NCBI GenBank assembly: GCA_964595455.1
Contig: CAZQQL010000004.1
Span: 1-60,354, forward strand
DNA: 60,354 bases
Source of the DNA: DAOUEG01 sp964595455
Lineage (GTDB): Bacteria > Chloroflexota > Dehalococcoidia > Dehalococcoidales > RBG-16-60-22
Reading direction: 5' to 3'
The notes below the pieces were generated by a model that was given only the letters and a program-made list of their open reading frames with translations, was not told the DNA's origin and searched no databases. The first letter of the stretch is position 1, and every line of letters begins with the position of its first letter. A program made the translations under genes and the position numbers. Of this stretch, positions 27,192 through 36,244 are shown one piece after another.

Positions 27192-28559
27192 ATGGAACTC
27201 AAAACTACAGGCAAGACGGTCAGGGAACCCGGGCGGGACATCAGCGTCTGTTATGAGGCAGACGTCGTCGTGGTCGGCGGCGGACCGGGAGGTCATTCCG
27301 CAGCCATGGCGGCGGCCCGGAACGGGGCCAGGACAGTGCTCCTGGAGCGGTACGGTCATCTCGGCGGTATGGCTTCCGGCGGCATCGTGCTCCAGATACC
27401 CCACATGAGCGACGGCGGGAAAGAGCCCGTGATAGCCGGCCTTAACCTGGAATGGCTGGAACGACTGGACCCCATCGGCGGCGTACTGAGACCGCGCATG
27501 GAAGACATCGGCTCGGACGATCCCGCCCTCATCAAGAAATGGTCGCGTTTTTTCGGGAACACGGTCAACGGCAGGGTCAAGCATACCGCCTGGGTAGACC
27601 CGGAACTCCTCAAATGCATCCTCAATGATATGGTGGAAGAAGCCGGCATCAAACTGTACCTCCATTCCTGGGGAACTCAGGCGATCATGGAAGACGGCCA
27701 GGTGAAGGGCGTCATCTTCGAGAGCAAGTCCGGCCGCCATGCAGTCCTCGGGAAAGTGATCATCGACGGTACCGGTGACGGCGACCTGCTGCCGTCAGCG
27801 GGAGCCGACTACGACGGGAAATGGGAAGAGACAAGCCGGAGTACCATGCTGGCGCTGGTCTTCCGCCTTGGGAATTGTGATTACCAGGGGCTGTGCGATT
27901 TCCAGGAAGCCAACCGGGAACGCTGGCAGGAACTGATGAAAGAGATGATGGAAGTAGCGGGAACACGGCTGGCGCCATTCCCGACTCCACGCAACGATGT
28001 GCTCTGGGTCAACAATTGGATACCCGGCCTGGACTGCACCAATGTCGAGGACCTGACAACGCTGGAAGTCGAGATGCGCAAGATCATGCGCAAAGGGCAC
28101 AAGTTCCTCAAAGAAAATGTTCCAACCTTTGAAAACAGCTTCATCCTGGACACCGCCTCCCAGACCGGAACGCGGGGCGCCCGCCGGTTGACCGGCGAGT
28201 ACATGGTCACCAAGGACGATTTTAAGACCAGTAAGAAGTTCGATGATACGATCGCGGTTTTCCCGCACATCGGCGCACCCGGAGAGAGCGGTCCTGTCAG
28301 ACATGTATACATTCCGTATCGGGCGGTGGTGCCGGTCAAGACAGACGGTCTGCTGGTAGCCGGGCGGAGTTTCTCCTCGGATACCTCCGTGAACAATATG
28401 GCCAATCTCATCCCCCACTGCGTGGCCATCGGGCAGGCAGCCGGAACCGCTGCGGCGCTTGCCGCGGACAAGGGTATCCAGCCGCGCAAGGTGGCGGTCA
28501 AGGACATCCAGAAGACCTTGTTGAAGCAGCGCGCCGTGCTGCCCGGAATCGATATCTGA
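27192..28559 (+). CDS. FAD-dependent oxidoreductase
   Basis: A 455-residue FAD_oxidored-type protein. The dinucleotide motif 'VVGGGPGGHSAAMAAARNGA' starts near residue 27, followed by 'LLERYGHLGGMASGG' and, later, 'VIIDGTGDGDLL' and 'GLLVAGRSFSSD' for the flavin. It lacks a visible iron-sulfur cysteine set. The start follows CGGAGG. It sits in one direction with IclR upstream and the peptide-type ABC importer downstream. I infer oxidation of an imported substrate, but the substrate is unknown. Relatives include HdrA-like and fumarate-reductase-like flavoproteins, so other roles are possible. Confidence 0.88.
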   Translation: MELKTTGKTVREPGRDISVCYEADVVVVGGGPGGHSAAMAAARNGARTVLLERYGHLGGMASGGIVLQIPHMSDGGKEPVIAGLNLEWLERLDPIGGVLRPRMEDIGSDDPALIKKWSRFFGNTVNGRVKHTAWVDPELLKCILNDMVEEAGIKLYLHSWGTQAIMEDGQVKGVIFESKSGRHAVLGKVIIDGTGDGDLLPSAGADYDGKWEETSRSTMLALVFRLGNCDYQGLCDFQEANRERWQELMKEMMEVAGTRLAPFPTPRNDVLWVNNWIPGLDCTNVEDLTTLEVEMRKIMRKGHKFLKENVPTFENSFILDTASQTGTRGARRLTGEYMVTKDDFKTSKKFDDTIAVFPHIGAPGESGPVRHVYIPYRAVVPVKTDGLLVAGRSFSSDTSVNNMANLIPHCVAIGQAAGTAAALAADKGIQPRKVAVKDIQKTLLKQRAVLPGIDI

Positions 28560-28910
28560 AATCCGCCAGGGTAAAAGGCAGGAATATTGTATTTTGGTGC
28601 GATATCAATCCGGGCGGAACAGGGTAGTTTGTTGCAAGGAGGCAGGCAGGTATGTGAGAAATCGGAAAAGGGTTTTACGTAATCAACGAGTTACCATTGG
28701 AGTTTAAAAACGAGCTCACCGGCCGATGAGGCTTCACCAAAACGAAGGCTGACTCTACATCACTACCAGATTATCCTTCGATTCTTCAAATGCTCCAGCC
28801 GGTATTCATGAGAAATTACATCGTTCGTGCCCAACCAGAGGGAAGTGGAGAAAGGTGGATTCATTGATTAAACGGGCATATTCATACCATAGCAAAGGGA
28901 GGGTCTTAAA
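28560..28910 (+). other. Intergenic region before the ABC importer
   Basis: 351 bases without a convincing gene. The right end holds the AAGGGAGGG ribosome site of the TTG-started binding protein. No clear promoter, hairpin or transposase remnant was found in the rest. Confidence 0.5.
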
Positions 28911-30542
28911 TTGAAAAAAATATTAGTGTCTACGATACTCATTCTCATGGCTGCAATGCTGGTTTTGTCCAGCTGCGGCGGCGATGAGACCACTCCGGCA
29001 ACGACTACTACAACCAGCCAGACAACTGCCACGACGCAGACGACGGCAACGACCGGAACGACTGCGACCACGCAGACCACGGCCACGACGGCCACCACAA
29101 CGCCGGCTGATACGAGCGATATGTACGGCGGCGTGTATCACTACCCGCTCAACGTGGCGCCGGCGTCACCGATCGGGTATCCGCCTGAAACGAACAATAT
29201 CGAAGCCATGGTTGCCAGTGCCGCCCTTGAAACTCTTATCCTTAGCGGCGACGGCAGCATCATCTATCCCCGGCTGGCCACCAGCTGGGATGTCGACGTG
29301 CCGAACAGGTCCATTACGTTCCATCTGCGCGAAGGCGTTAAATTCCATGACGGCAGCGACTTGACCGCGGATGTGGTCAAGTGGAACTGGGACTTGCAGA
29401 TTCAAGCCGGAAAGGTGCCGACGTGGGAATCAGTCGAGGTTATCGATAATCTCACTGTCAAGCTTACCGTCAAGACATACGGAAACACATCGTTAACAGG
29501 TGTGGCAGGTTATCGGATCGCCTCCAAAGCCGCCTTCGATAAGAACGGCATCGATTGGGCGAGAGAAAACCCGGTGGGGACCGGCCCATTCATATTTGTC
29601 GAACACGAACGCGGTTCACGGGTATACTTTGAGAAAAACGAGAATTACTGGGAAGAAGGAAAGCCCTATCTTGACGGCGTCGAATTCGTCATCATCGCTG
29701 ACGATACGGTACGCAACCTGGCGTTCAAAAACGGCGATATCCATGAATTCACCGCAGTCGGTCTCGACGCCCAGGAACTCGTCCAGCTAGGCTTCGATGT
29801 TCACGAGAGGACCGGCGGCACCTTCTGCCTGATACCGGACAGCGCCAATCCTGAATCTCCCTTCTCCAAACTTGAAGTACGCCAGGCTGTCTCCTATGCT
29901 ATCAACAGGGAATCGATGGCTAAAAACCTGGGCTTCGGTTTCGCCCGGCCGGCCTACCAGTTGTACCCCGGATATTCTGAAGCCGTCGTCCCCGGACTGG
30001 AAAAGACAGAGTACAACCCTGATAAAGCCAGGGAACTCCTTGCCGCGGCCGGATATCCTAATGGCTTCACCACTTCCATTTACAGCCAGGGCTATGTTAA
30101 TCCGCAAAACTACATCACCGCCCTCGCTAACATGCTGACTGAAGTCGGCATCACGACAACTCCGGAATTCCCGGAATCCGGTAAATACTCCGAATACCGT
30201 TTTGGCAGTTGGCAAAACTCCCTGCTCGCCCAGGCTTTGGCCAATTTGCCCAACCTCAATTCCATTTGGTCGTTCTACTTCGGTGAGACGGCTTTCAAGA
30301 GCCGCTACAATCCGCCTGAATTCATTACGGCCAGAGATGCATCACTCGCTGCACCGGAAGTTGATCCGCTCCTGTTACAGGAATGCTTCAGGATCATCGC
30401 GGAGGAACTGATGGCAATCCCCTACCTTGAAGAAACCGTCATGATCTTCCAGGTTCCCGGCGCCCATAATGCAGGTCTTGACATAGCCAGTCAGACCCAG
30501 TTCTGGGCTCATCTCTGCTACCTCGAACCAGAAGCCAGATAA
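28911..30542 (+). CDS. Peptide/nickel-type ABC transporter substrate-binding lipoprotein
   Basis: A 543-residue SBP_bac_5 (family 5) binding protein. The TTG start at 28911 follows AAGGGAGGG. The signal peptide ends in a lipobox LSSC with C22 as lipidation site, and a Thr-rich linker covers about residues 27-63. The fold shows 'LATSWDVDVPNRSITFHLREGVKFHDGSDLTADVVKWNWD' pieces typical of OppA/DppA and 'GTGPFIFVEHERGSRVYFEKNENYW'. Despite the family name, members bind peptides, sugars, metals or other organics. It is followed by two permease genes and probably captures the substrate of this locus. The substrate is unknown. Confidence 0.93.
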   Translation: MKKILVSTILILMAAMLVLSSCGGDETTPATTTTTSQTTATTQTTATTGTTATTQTTATTATTTPADTSDMYGGVYHYPLNVAPASPIGYPPETNNIEAMVASAALETLILSGDGSIIYPRLATSWDVDVPNRSITFHLREGVKFHDGSDLTADVVKWNWDLQIQAGKVPTWESVEVIDNLTVKLTVKTYGNTSLTGVAGYRIASKAAFDKNGIDWARENPVGTGPFIFVEHERGSRVYFEKNENYWEEGKPYLDGVEFVIIADDTVRNLAFKNGDIHEFTAVGLDAQELVQLGFDVHERTGGTFCLIPDSANPESPFSKLEVRQAVSYAINRESMAKNLGFGFARPAYQLYPGYSEAVVPGLEKTEYNPDKARELLAAAGYPNGFTTSIYSQGYVNPQNYITALANMLTEVGITTTPEFPESGKYSEYRFGSWQNSLLAQALANLPNLNSIWSFYFGETAFKSRYNPPEFITARDASLAAPEVDPLLLQECFRIIAEELMAIPYLEETVMIFQVPGAHNAGLDIASQTQFWAHLCYLEPEAR

Positions 30543-30550
30543 ACATACCA

Positions 30551-30587
30551 TGTGGCAGTCATGACGTGATACGTCATGACTGCCACA
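30551..30587 (+). repeat. Perfect 17-base-pair inverted repeat between binding protein and permease genes
   Basis: Left arm 30551-30567, loop GAT, right arm 30571-30587, no mismatch. It begins eight bases after the stop codon of the binding-protein gene. No T-run follows, so it may act as an mRNA stabiliser or partial terminator rather than a full one. Confidence 0.75.
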
Positions 30588-30720
30588 CTCATATCACCCG
30601 CTCTCTTGAGCGTAAAAACAACAGGTGACAGGCAATTAGTTACATAGTAAACAATCGTGATTAATAATCCGAAACTTGCTCCGATGTAAAGGGATGCCAT
30701 AGCACCGGGAGATCAGGCAT

Positions 30721-31677
30721 ATGCAAGCATACATTCTACGCAGATTATTACAAATGATCCTGGTATTGTTGATTGTCACACTCATCGTTTTTTTCATTGT
30801 ACGCCTCTTACCGGGAGATCCCATTCTCATGTATTTGTCCCGCGCGGATATCGATGAGATTACCGAAGAACAGATCGAGTTTACCAGGCACCAGCTTGGC
30901 CTGGACAGGTCGCTGCCCGTCCAGTACGTTAGCTGGCTCGGTAATCTGGTGACGGGTGATTTCGGCAATTCGATCATTACCAGGACTCCGGTCGTTAACG
31001 AAATCAAGGGACGTCTTCCCATCACTCTGCATCTGGGTATACTGGCGTTTATCCTGAGTATCGTTATCGGTATTCCAATCGGCATTATCGCCTCGGTCAG
31101 GCGAGGGTCCTGGATAGATAATGTCTTTACAGGATTTGGCAATCTCGGCATTACCCTGCCCAGTTTCTGGCTCGGTATTATTCTCATTTATCTGTTTGGC
31201 TACAAGCTGCAATGGCTGCCCTTGTTCGGCTACACCTCGCCTTTCAAGGATTTCTGGCTCAATACCCAGCAAATCATCATGCCGGTGCTTGTCCTGGCGG
31301 CGGCGCCGATCGCCACCGGCGTGCGTATCACACGCTCCAGTATGCTAGAGGTATTACAGCAGGACTATATACGTACTGCCTGGTCCAAAGGACTGCGCGA
31401 GCAGAAAATAATCATGAAACACGCGTTAAGAAACGGGCTGCTCCCGGTTGTCGCCATGAAAGGAATGAGTCTGGTTACCATCGTGGGCGGTTCAGTCCTC
31501 GTGGAAACCGTGTTTAATATCAGGGGGATGGGAAAACTGGCTGTTGACGGGTTGTTTTCGCAGGACTACCCCGTCGTTCAGGGAGTCCTCATCGTCGTTG
31601 CGACATTCACCCTGTTAATGAATCTGTTAATCGACCTTTCATACGGATGGCTTGACCCGAGGGTACGCTATGAATAA
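30721..31677 (+). CDS. Peptide-type ABC transporter permease, DppB/OppB class
   Basis: A 318-residue permease with six spans and the family N-terminus 'RRLLQMILVLLIVTLIVFFIVRLLPGDP'. The coupling EAA-type loop 'DYIRTAWSKGLREQKIIMKHALRNGLLPVV' lies near residues 218-248. The C-terminus 'IDLSYGWLDPRVRYE' is typical of DppB. It overlaps the next permease gene by eight bases. It forms one half of the inner-membrane channel of the importer. Confidence 0.93.
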   Translation: MQAYILRRLLQMILVLLIVTLIVFFIVRLLPGDPILMYLSRADIDEITEEQIEFTRHQLGLDRSLPVQYVSWLGNLVTGDFGNSIITRTPVVNEIKGRLPITLHLGILAFILSIVIGIPIGIIASVRRGSWIDNVFTGFGNLGITLPSFWLGIILIYLFGYKLQWLPLFGYTSPFKDFWLNTQQIIMPVLVLAAAPIATGVRITRSSMLEVLQQDYIRTAWSKGLREQKIIMKHALRNGLLPVVAMKGMSLVTIVGGSVLVETVFNIRGMGKLAVDGLFSQDYPVVQGVLIVVATFTLLMNLLIDLSYGWLDPRVRYE

Positions 31678-32584
31678 TACTATCAGTGAAAATCCCCAGA
31701 CCGAGCGGTCTTTAGAATTGACCGAACTGCGCCCGAAAGCTAACGAATTCCGGCGTTTTCTGAAAGTTTTCTTCAGCAGACCGGTCGTGATCATCGGCGC
31801 CGTTCTCATCCTGATATTTCTCGTTTGCGCCATTGCACCTAATTTGATAGCGACCCACGATCCGATCAAGCAAATCCTGGACGATGCGCTGCTGCCGCCC
31901 AGCGGCGAACACCTGCTGGGAACCGACGCTCTGGGCAGAGACCTGTTCAGTAGAATCGTCCATGGCGCACGGACCGCCCTGATCATCGCCATATCCGCCA
32001 TCAGCATAGCCCTGGTGACAGGGAGCGTCCTGGGGCTTATCGCTGGCTATACCGGGGGCATCACCAACAGCATCATCATGAGGTTTATTGATGCCTTGAT
32101 GTCATTGCCCGGTATCTTGCTGGCTCTTACCATCGTGTCCGTGCTTGGAGGAGGAATTCTGACTGTCATCATTGCCCTCGGCGTCCAGTCCGTTGCCGGC
32201 TATGCCAGGGTAGTGTGCGCACAGGCGATGTCTCTCCGTGAAAATGATTATGTACTGGCGGCACGCACGCTTGGTTCGACCAAGAAACGCATCATGTTCA
32301 AGCACATCCTGCCGAACGCTATCGCCCCGCTGATAGTCATGTCCACCATCTCCGTCGGCATAACGATCCTGGCCGAGGCCGGATTGAGTTACCTTGGCAT
32401 CGGCATTACCGAACCGACCATTGCCTGGGGGAGCCTGGTAAATGTGGGGCAAAGATACCTGCTGATGTACCCACTGCTGGCCATCGCTCCCGGCATCGCC
32501 ATCATGCTCGTGGTGTTCGGGTTCAATATGGTCGGGGACGGATTGCGGGATGCTCTCGATCCCCGTCTCAGGGGAACTTTGTAG
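31670..32584 (+). CDS. Peptide-type ABC transporter permease, DppC/OppC class
   Basis: ATG 31670 is chosen because GAGGG lies seven bases before it; an in-frame TTG at 31652 lacks this. About 304 residues, with the DppC traits 'HLLGTDALGRDLFSRIVHGARTAL', the coupling loop 'ENDYVLAARTLGSTKKRIMFKHILPNAIAPL' and the end 'FNMVGDGLRDALDPRLRGTL'. It is the second channel half. The two ATPases that normally follow (DppD/DppF) are not present in this window, so the importer must use ATPases encoded elsewhere. Confidence 0.93.
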   Translation: MNNTISENPQTERSLELTELRPKANEFRRFLKVFFSRPVVIIGAVLILIFLVCAIAPNLIATHDPIKQILDDALLPPSGEHLLGTDALGRDLFSRIVHGARTALIIAISAISIALVTGSVLGLIAGYTGGITNSIIMRFIDALMSLPGILLALTIVSVLGGGILTVIIALGVQSVAGYARVVCAQAMSLRENDYVLAARTLGSTKKRIMFKHILPNAIAPLIVMSTISVGITILAEAGLSYLGIGITEPTIAWGSLVNVGQRYLLMYPLLAIAPGIAIMLVVFGFNMVGDGLRDALDPRLRGTL

Positions 32585-32608
32585 ACCTACTTATGTCCCT
32601 CCTCGAAG

Positions 32609-32660
32609 TGCAGGCTGCGGAGGTCGTCGCCGCAGCCTGTACTCAAACCTAACTTTTTTC
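32609..32660 (+). terminator. Terminator-like hairpin after the ABC importer operon
   Basis: A 13-base stem (32609-32621 with 32631-32643) and a nine-base loop; a run of six T appears about 11 bases after the stem. The distance to the T-run is longer than usual, so efficiency is uncertain. Confidence 0.55.
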
Positions 32661-32750
32661 TCAGGACGTTATTGTATCCGGTCTTCCCAGCTAGCGTCCT
32701 GCCCATAACACCGCTTGACAGGCTGCCGTCCCTTTTTCTATCCTCTAGGT

Positions 32751-33455
32751 ATGAATGAACACCAGCCCGCCATCCACAAGCTCGATATCCCCTGTGAAGT
32801 CAACCCGGAGAGCCTGACTCAATTTATCCGTATCCCCGGCAACAGCGAGTCCCGCCGTGAAGCCGCCCGTGAAATGGCCCACAGAGCCGTTGCCGTCGCC
32901 CGGCCGCTGGGCATATACATGAAAGCCCCGGCGCGTGTCATCGATCGGGGCAAGGTGGAGATCGGCGGTACGGTATTCAAGAGCCGGGCGCTGAGCAAGA
33001 ACCTGGTGGGGCTGGAGACCGTCTATCCGTTCCTGGTGACCATCGGCCGGGAACTCGACGAATATCCCCTGGACCCGGGCCAGATGATGCTCCGGTTCTT
33101 CCTCGATACCATCAAGACCCTCGTGCTCGTTACCGCGGTCAACTACCTCGCCGAACGTATCCAGTATAAGTACAGCCTGTCCGGCGTTGCCCACATGAAC
33201 CCCGGCGAGATCCCGGACTGGCCCATCACCGAGCAACAGCCGCTCTTTTCCCTGTTTCGCGGTGCGGAAAAGGAGATCGGCGTGGAACTGAGACCGAGCG
33301 GCATCATGAAACCCGTCAAGTCCCGCTCCGGCGTCATTTTCAATAACGACTGCGACTTCGCAACCTGCTTCCTCTGCACCCAGCAGGGCTGCCCGGGCCG
33401 CCGCTATAGGTACGACCCCGAGAAAGTAAAAGTATACCTCGGGGCAACGGCGTGA
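32751..33455 (+). CDS. Stand-alone vitamin B12-dependent methionine synthase activation-like protein
   Basis: About 234 residues from ATG 32751; a longer in-frame start exists but begins with atypical sequence. The protein resembles the reactivation domain of MetH: 'TIGRELDEY', 'LDTIKTLVLVTAVNYLAERIQ' and 'MNPGEIPDWPITEQQPLFSLF'. This domain binds S-adenosylmethionine and repairs oxidised cobalamin. No MetH is visible here, so it may serve another corrinoid enzyme. A C-terminal cysteine cluster C-x4-C-x2-C-x4-C ('CDFATCFLCTQQGC') is absent from MetH itself and could bind a metal or an iron-sulfur centre; this is inference. Confidence 0.75.
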   Translation: MNEHQPAIHKLDIPCEVNPESLTQFIRIPGNSESRREAAREMAHRAVAVARPLGIYMKAPARVIDRGKVEIGGTVFKSRALSKNLVGLETVYPFLVTIGRELDEYPLDPGQMMLRFFLDTIKTLVLVTAVNYLAERIQYKYSLSGVAHMNPGEIPDWPITEQQPLFSLFRGAEKEIGVELRPSGIMKPVKSRSGVIFNNDCDFATCFLCTQQGCPGRRYRYDPEKVKVYLGATA

Positions 33456-33519
33456 ACCTGCCGGAGTCCATTAAAAAACGGCGGATGCCGTCCCGTAACA
33501 CCCGTCGATACCGGTCCCG

Positions 33520-33548
33520 TTGACTTAATCCGGCTTCATTGTTATAGT
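33520..33548 (+). promoter_or_regulatory. Sigma-70-type promoter of the MATE transporter gene
   Basis: TTGACT, a 17-base spacer and TATAGT, 21 bases before the TTG start. Each box matches consensus at five of six positions. Confidence 0.65.
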
Positions 33549-33569
33549 TAACGAGCACCGGAGTTCATC

Positions 33570-34937
33570 TTGCAGAAACACACCGAGCGCCTTGGAAGCG
33601 CCCCCCTTGGCCCATTACTCGTAAAGCTCAGCCTGCCCGGTATCGCCGCCACCATCACCGCCAGCCTGTATAATGTGGTGGATACGTTCTGGGTGGCCAA
33701 ACTCGGGCATGAATCCATCGCCGCTCTTACCATCGTCTTTCCTTACCAGATACTCGCTATGGCCATCGGCTTCGGGACCGGCGTCGGCATCAGTGCGCTG
33801 GTATCCCGCCGTTTCGGAGAAGGCAACGTCGAAGAGACCAATCACGTCGCCGGTCATATCTTCATCCTCAGCCTGTTCTGGGGACTGCTCTTTACGTTTG
33901 TCGCCGTGTACTATGCAACTCCAATCCTCACGCTGCTGGGCGCCACACCGGACATCATGGAACCGGGCACCATCTACCTGGTGATCACCGCCTATGGAAC
34001 ATTGCCGCACATCTTTGCCCTTATGGCCAGCAATGTCATCCGCGGCTCCGGTGACGCCGTGAAGCCGATGGTCATCACCATCACCGCCAGCGTGCTCAAC
34101 ATCGTCCTCGATCCGTTCATGATACTGGGGTACGGCCCCTTTCCGGCCATGGGCATCGAGGGCGCCGCCTGGGCCACCGTCATCGCTCAGGTACTCGGCG
34201 CTGCGATATCTCTTTACTACCTGCTGGGAAAGCGCACCTCTTACCGTCTCCGCCCGCAACACCTGAAACCTGATGTCCGCATACTGGGAAACATCTACCG
34301 GGTGGGGTTCCCGGCGTCCATACAGGAGATTACGGAAAGCCTGGCCTTCATCCTGTTCAACCGGATCGTATCCGTTTACGGTTCCGTCGCCATTGCCGCC
34401 GCCGGCCTGGCGATACGCGTTTCCGACCTGCTCTTCATGCCTATCATCGGCGTTTCCAACGCGCTGCTACCGGTCATCGGCTACAACTTCGGGGCCGGCA
34501 ATGAAAAGCGGTTGTGGCAGGCCACGCGGCTGGCCACCTTCGGCCTCAGCGGCCTGCTCGCCTTTTTCACGCTCATCATCGAACTGCTGACACCGCAAAT
34601 AGTCAGCCTTTTCAGCCGTGACGCCGCCGTCCTGGATATGACCGTCCCGGCCATGCGTATCATGCTATCCACCCTCATGTTCATCGGCGCCAACATCATG
34701 TTCGTAACGGTGTTCCAGGGCCTCTCCAGAGGAGCTATGGCCCTCTTCCTTTCACTCACCCGTCAGTTCCTCATTTTTGTTCCGCTGATTTACCTGTTCG
34801 ATCATCTCTTCGGCCTCACCGGGGTTTGGGCGGCCCTGCCTTCCGCCGACATCCTGAGCTTCCTGATCACCTTCTTCTTCCTCTACCGGGAATACCGCCG
34901 GCGTCAACAGGCGGGGCCCGGGCGGGTATACCTGTAA
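33570..34937 (+). CDS. MATE family efflux transporter
   Basis: A 455-residue, twelve-span MATE transporter, which exports cationic drugs or metabolites in exchange for sodium ions or protons. Traits are the N-terminal 'LGSAPLGPLLVKLSLPGIAATITASLYNVVDTFWVAKLG', the repeat 'GSGDAVKPMVITITASVLNIVLDPFMI', and 'GVSNALLPVIGYNFGAGNEKRL' in the second half. It starts with TTG behind GGAG and an upstream promoter. Single gene. The substrate cannot be predicted. Confidence 0.93.
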   Translation: MQKHTERLGSAPLGPLLVKLSLPGIAATITASLYNVVDTFWVAKLGHESIAALTIVFPYQILAMAIGFGTGVGISALVSRRFGEGNVEETNHVAGHIFILSLFWGLLFTFVAVYYATPILTLLGATPDIMEPGTIYLVITAYGTLPHIFALMASNVIRGSGDAVKPMVITITASVLNIVLDPFMILGYGPFPAMGIEGAAWATVIAQVLGAAISLYYLLGKRTSYRLRPQHLKPDVRILGNIYRVGFPASIQEITESLAFILFNRIVSVYGSVAIAAAGLAIRVSDLLFMPIIGVSNALLPVIGYNFGAGNEKRLWQATRLATFGLSGLLAFFTLIIELLTPQIVSLFSRDAAVLDMTVPAMRIMLSTLMFIGANIMFVTVFQGLSRGAMALFLSLTRQFLIFVPLIYLFDHLFGLTGVWAALPSADILSFLITFFFLYREYRRRQQAGPGRVYL

Positions 34938-35006
34938 ACTTGAATTAACGGGCTGACAATCCTATATTATTAGGGATAAATGCCAAAATGCCTTAGGAGG
35001 AAGCTT

Positions 35007-35759
35007 ATGCCGTCTCAACCGAAAGATTATTCCGTACTGGACAAATTTAACTTCGAATACAAGCCTATCGGCGTCAAATACCTGCCCACACGTCCCGAAG
35101 GGATACGCAAGCTGGATAAAGCTCTGAACTTTTGTGAGATGATCAAGGAGGCCCAGAATGAGGAGCCGTTTTACGTGGCGCCGGACAGCTGGCACTGCGT
35201 CGAGAGGTTCCTGCTGGGCATGGAAGACCCGGAACCGATTTATATCAGCGGACTTTTCGGCGGCGATGAAGGCCTTTACGCCGAACCGCGCGCTAACCGC
35301 CAGATGTACAACCACCTGCCCATGATGCTCAAAGGCTCTGTTCAACACGTGGCCTTCTCATCCTACGACAAGTTCACCACGGACCCGGATGTACTCGTCA
35401 TTACTGCATCCCTGGCCCAGGCCCCGACCCTGCTGCGGGCCATCAATTTCTCTACTGGAGATGTGATTACCAGCAAGGTGACGCCCGTGGTCGCCTGCTC
35501 CTGGATAATGATCCATCCCGCCCTCACCGGGGAACTGAATTACGTCGTCACCGGTCTGGGACTGGGTATGCAGGCGCTCAACATCTTCCCGCCCGGCCTG
35601 TTCATCATTTCCATCCCCTGGCAGAAAATGCCAGTGGCGCTGGAAAACCTGGCCGCACTGCCCGTTCCCGGCCCGGCGAAACCCGGCCCGGGTGGAGACA
35701 CTCACCGGGCACGGGTTGAGATACTCAAGAAAGACCTGCGTAAGAGGATGTCAAGCTAA
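35007..35759 (+). CDS. DUF169 family protein
   Basis: About 250 residues; ATG 35007 follows AGGAGG six bases upstream. DUF169 traits are 'PIGVKYLPTRPEG' at the N-terminus, 'CEMIKEAQ', 'VAPDSWHCVERFLLG', 'VVACSWIMIHPALTGELNYVVTGLG' and the end 'FIISIPW'. The family is common in anaerobes and methanogens and has no proven function; conserved Cys and His suggest metal or cofactor binding. A second DUF169 gene lies at 39176-39958. It is followed 25 bases later by a cupin-like gene. Confidence 0.85.
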   Translation: MPSQPKDYSVLDKFNFEYKPIGVKYLPTRPEGIRKLDKALNFCEMIKEAQNEEPFYVAPDSWHCVERFLLGMEDPEPIYISGLFGGDEGLYAEPRANRQMYNHLPMMLKGSVQHVAFSSYDKFTTDPDVLVITASLAQAPTLLRAINFSTGDVITSKVTPVVACSWIMIHPALTGELNYVVTGLGLGMQALNIFPPGLFIISIPWQKMPVALENLAALPVPGPAKPGPGGDTHRARVEILKKDLRKRMSS

Positions 35760-35784
35760 CCGGAAAAATAAGTGGGAGAAGAAT

Positions 35785-36192
35785 ATGGCTGAATCAGAAA
35801 ACGCAAAATACGTCCAGACGATCCCTTTCCACAAGGCGGGTCCGGGGGCGCTCTTCGCCGTCGGGGCCAAGCAGCTCGGCGGCATCCAGCAGCATGTCAT
35901 CTACGCCTGCGGGTATGCTACCGGACAGACAGGCCTTTCCTCAAAACCCCATGTTCACAAGTATGACGAAGCAGTCTATTTTATCGGCACCGATCCTTAC
36001 GCGCTGGACGACCTCGGCGCCGTGGTTAAAATTTCCATCGGCCCCCTCGGCGAGCAGGAATGGTTCACCTTCGATAAGCCCACCGTCCTCGTCGCCCCGG
36101 CCGGCCTGTGGCACTGTCCCATTATCACGGAAAGCATTACCCGGCCGTTTGTCTGCATGGCCGTTTCCATGACGGGAGAACGGAACGACTGA
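35785..36192 (+). CDS. Cupin-like small protein, first copy
   Basis: 135 residues from ATG 35785 (GGGAGAAG before it). The pattern 'KPHVHKYDEAVYFIGTDP' at about residues 53-70 gives the cupin H-x-H-x3/4-E metal set, and a second half holds 'VLVAPAGLWHCP' near 101-112. It resembles the 157-residue protein at 38508-38981 over its full length, so the two are paralogues. They may bind a metal and act on, or sense, a small organic molecule. It is followed by an SDR gene 52 bases later. Confidence 0.75.
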   Translation: MAESENAKYVQTIPFHKAGPGALFAVGAKQLGGIQQHVIYACGYATGQTGLSSKPHVHKYDEAVYFIGTDPYALDDLGAVVKISIGPLGEQEWFTFDKPTVLVAPAGLWHCPIITESITRPFVCMAVSMTGERND

Positions 36193-36244
36193 GGTCCCCC
36201 GTCTCAGAGAGAAGAATAAACTGAGCAATATAGGAGGATTCAAT

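Noticed and set aside
28868..29098. Minus-strand Val-rich repeat protein
   Set aside because: It is the antisense reading of the Thr-rich linker of the binding lipoprotein.
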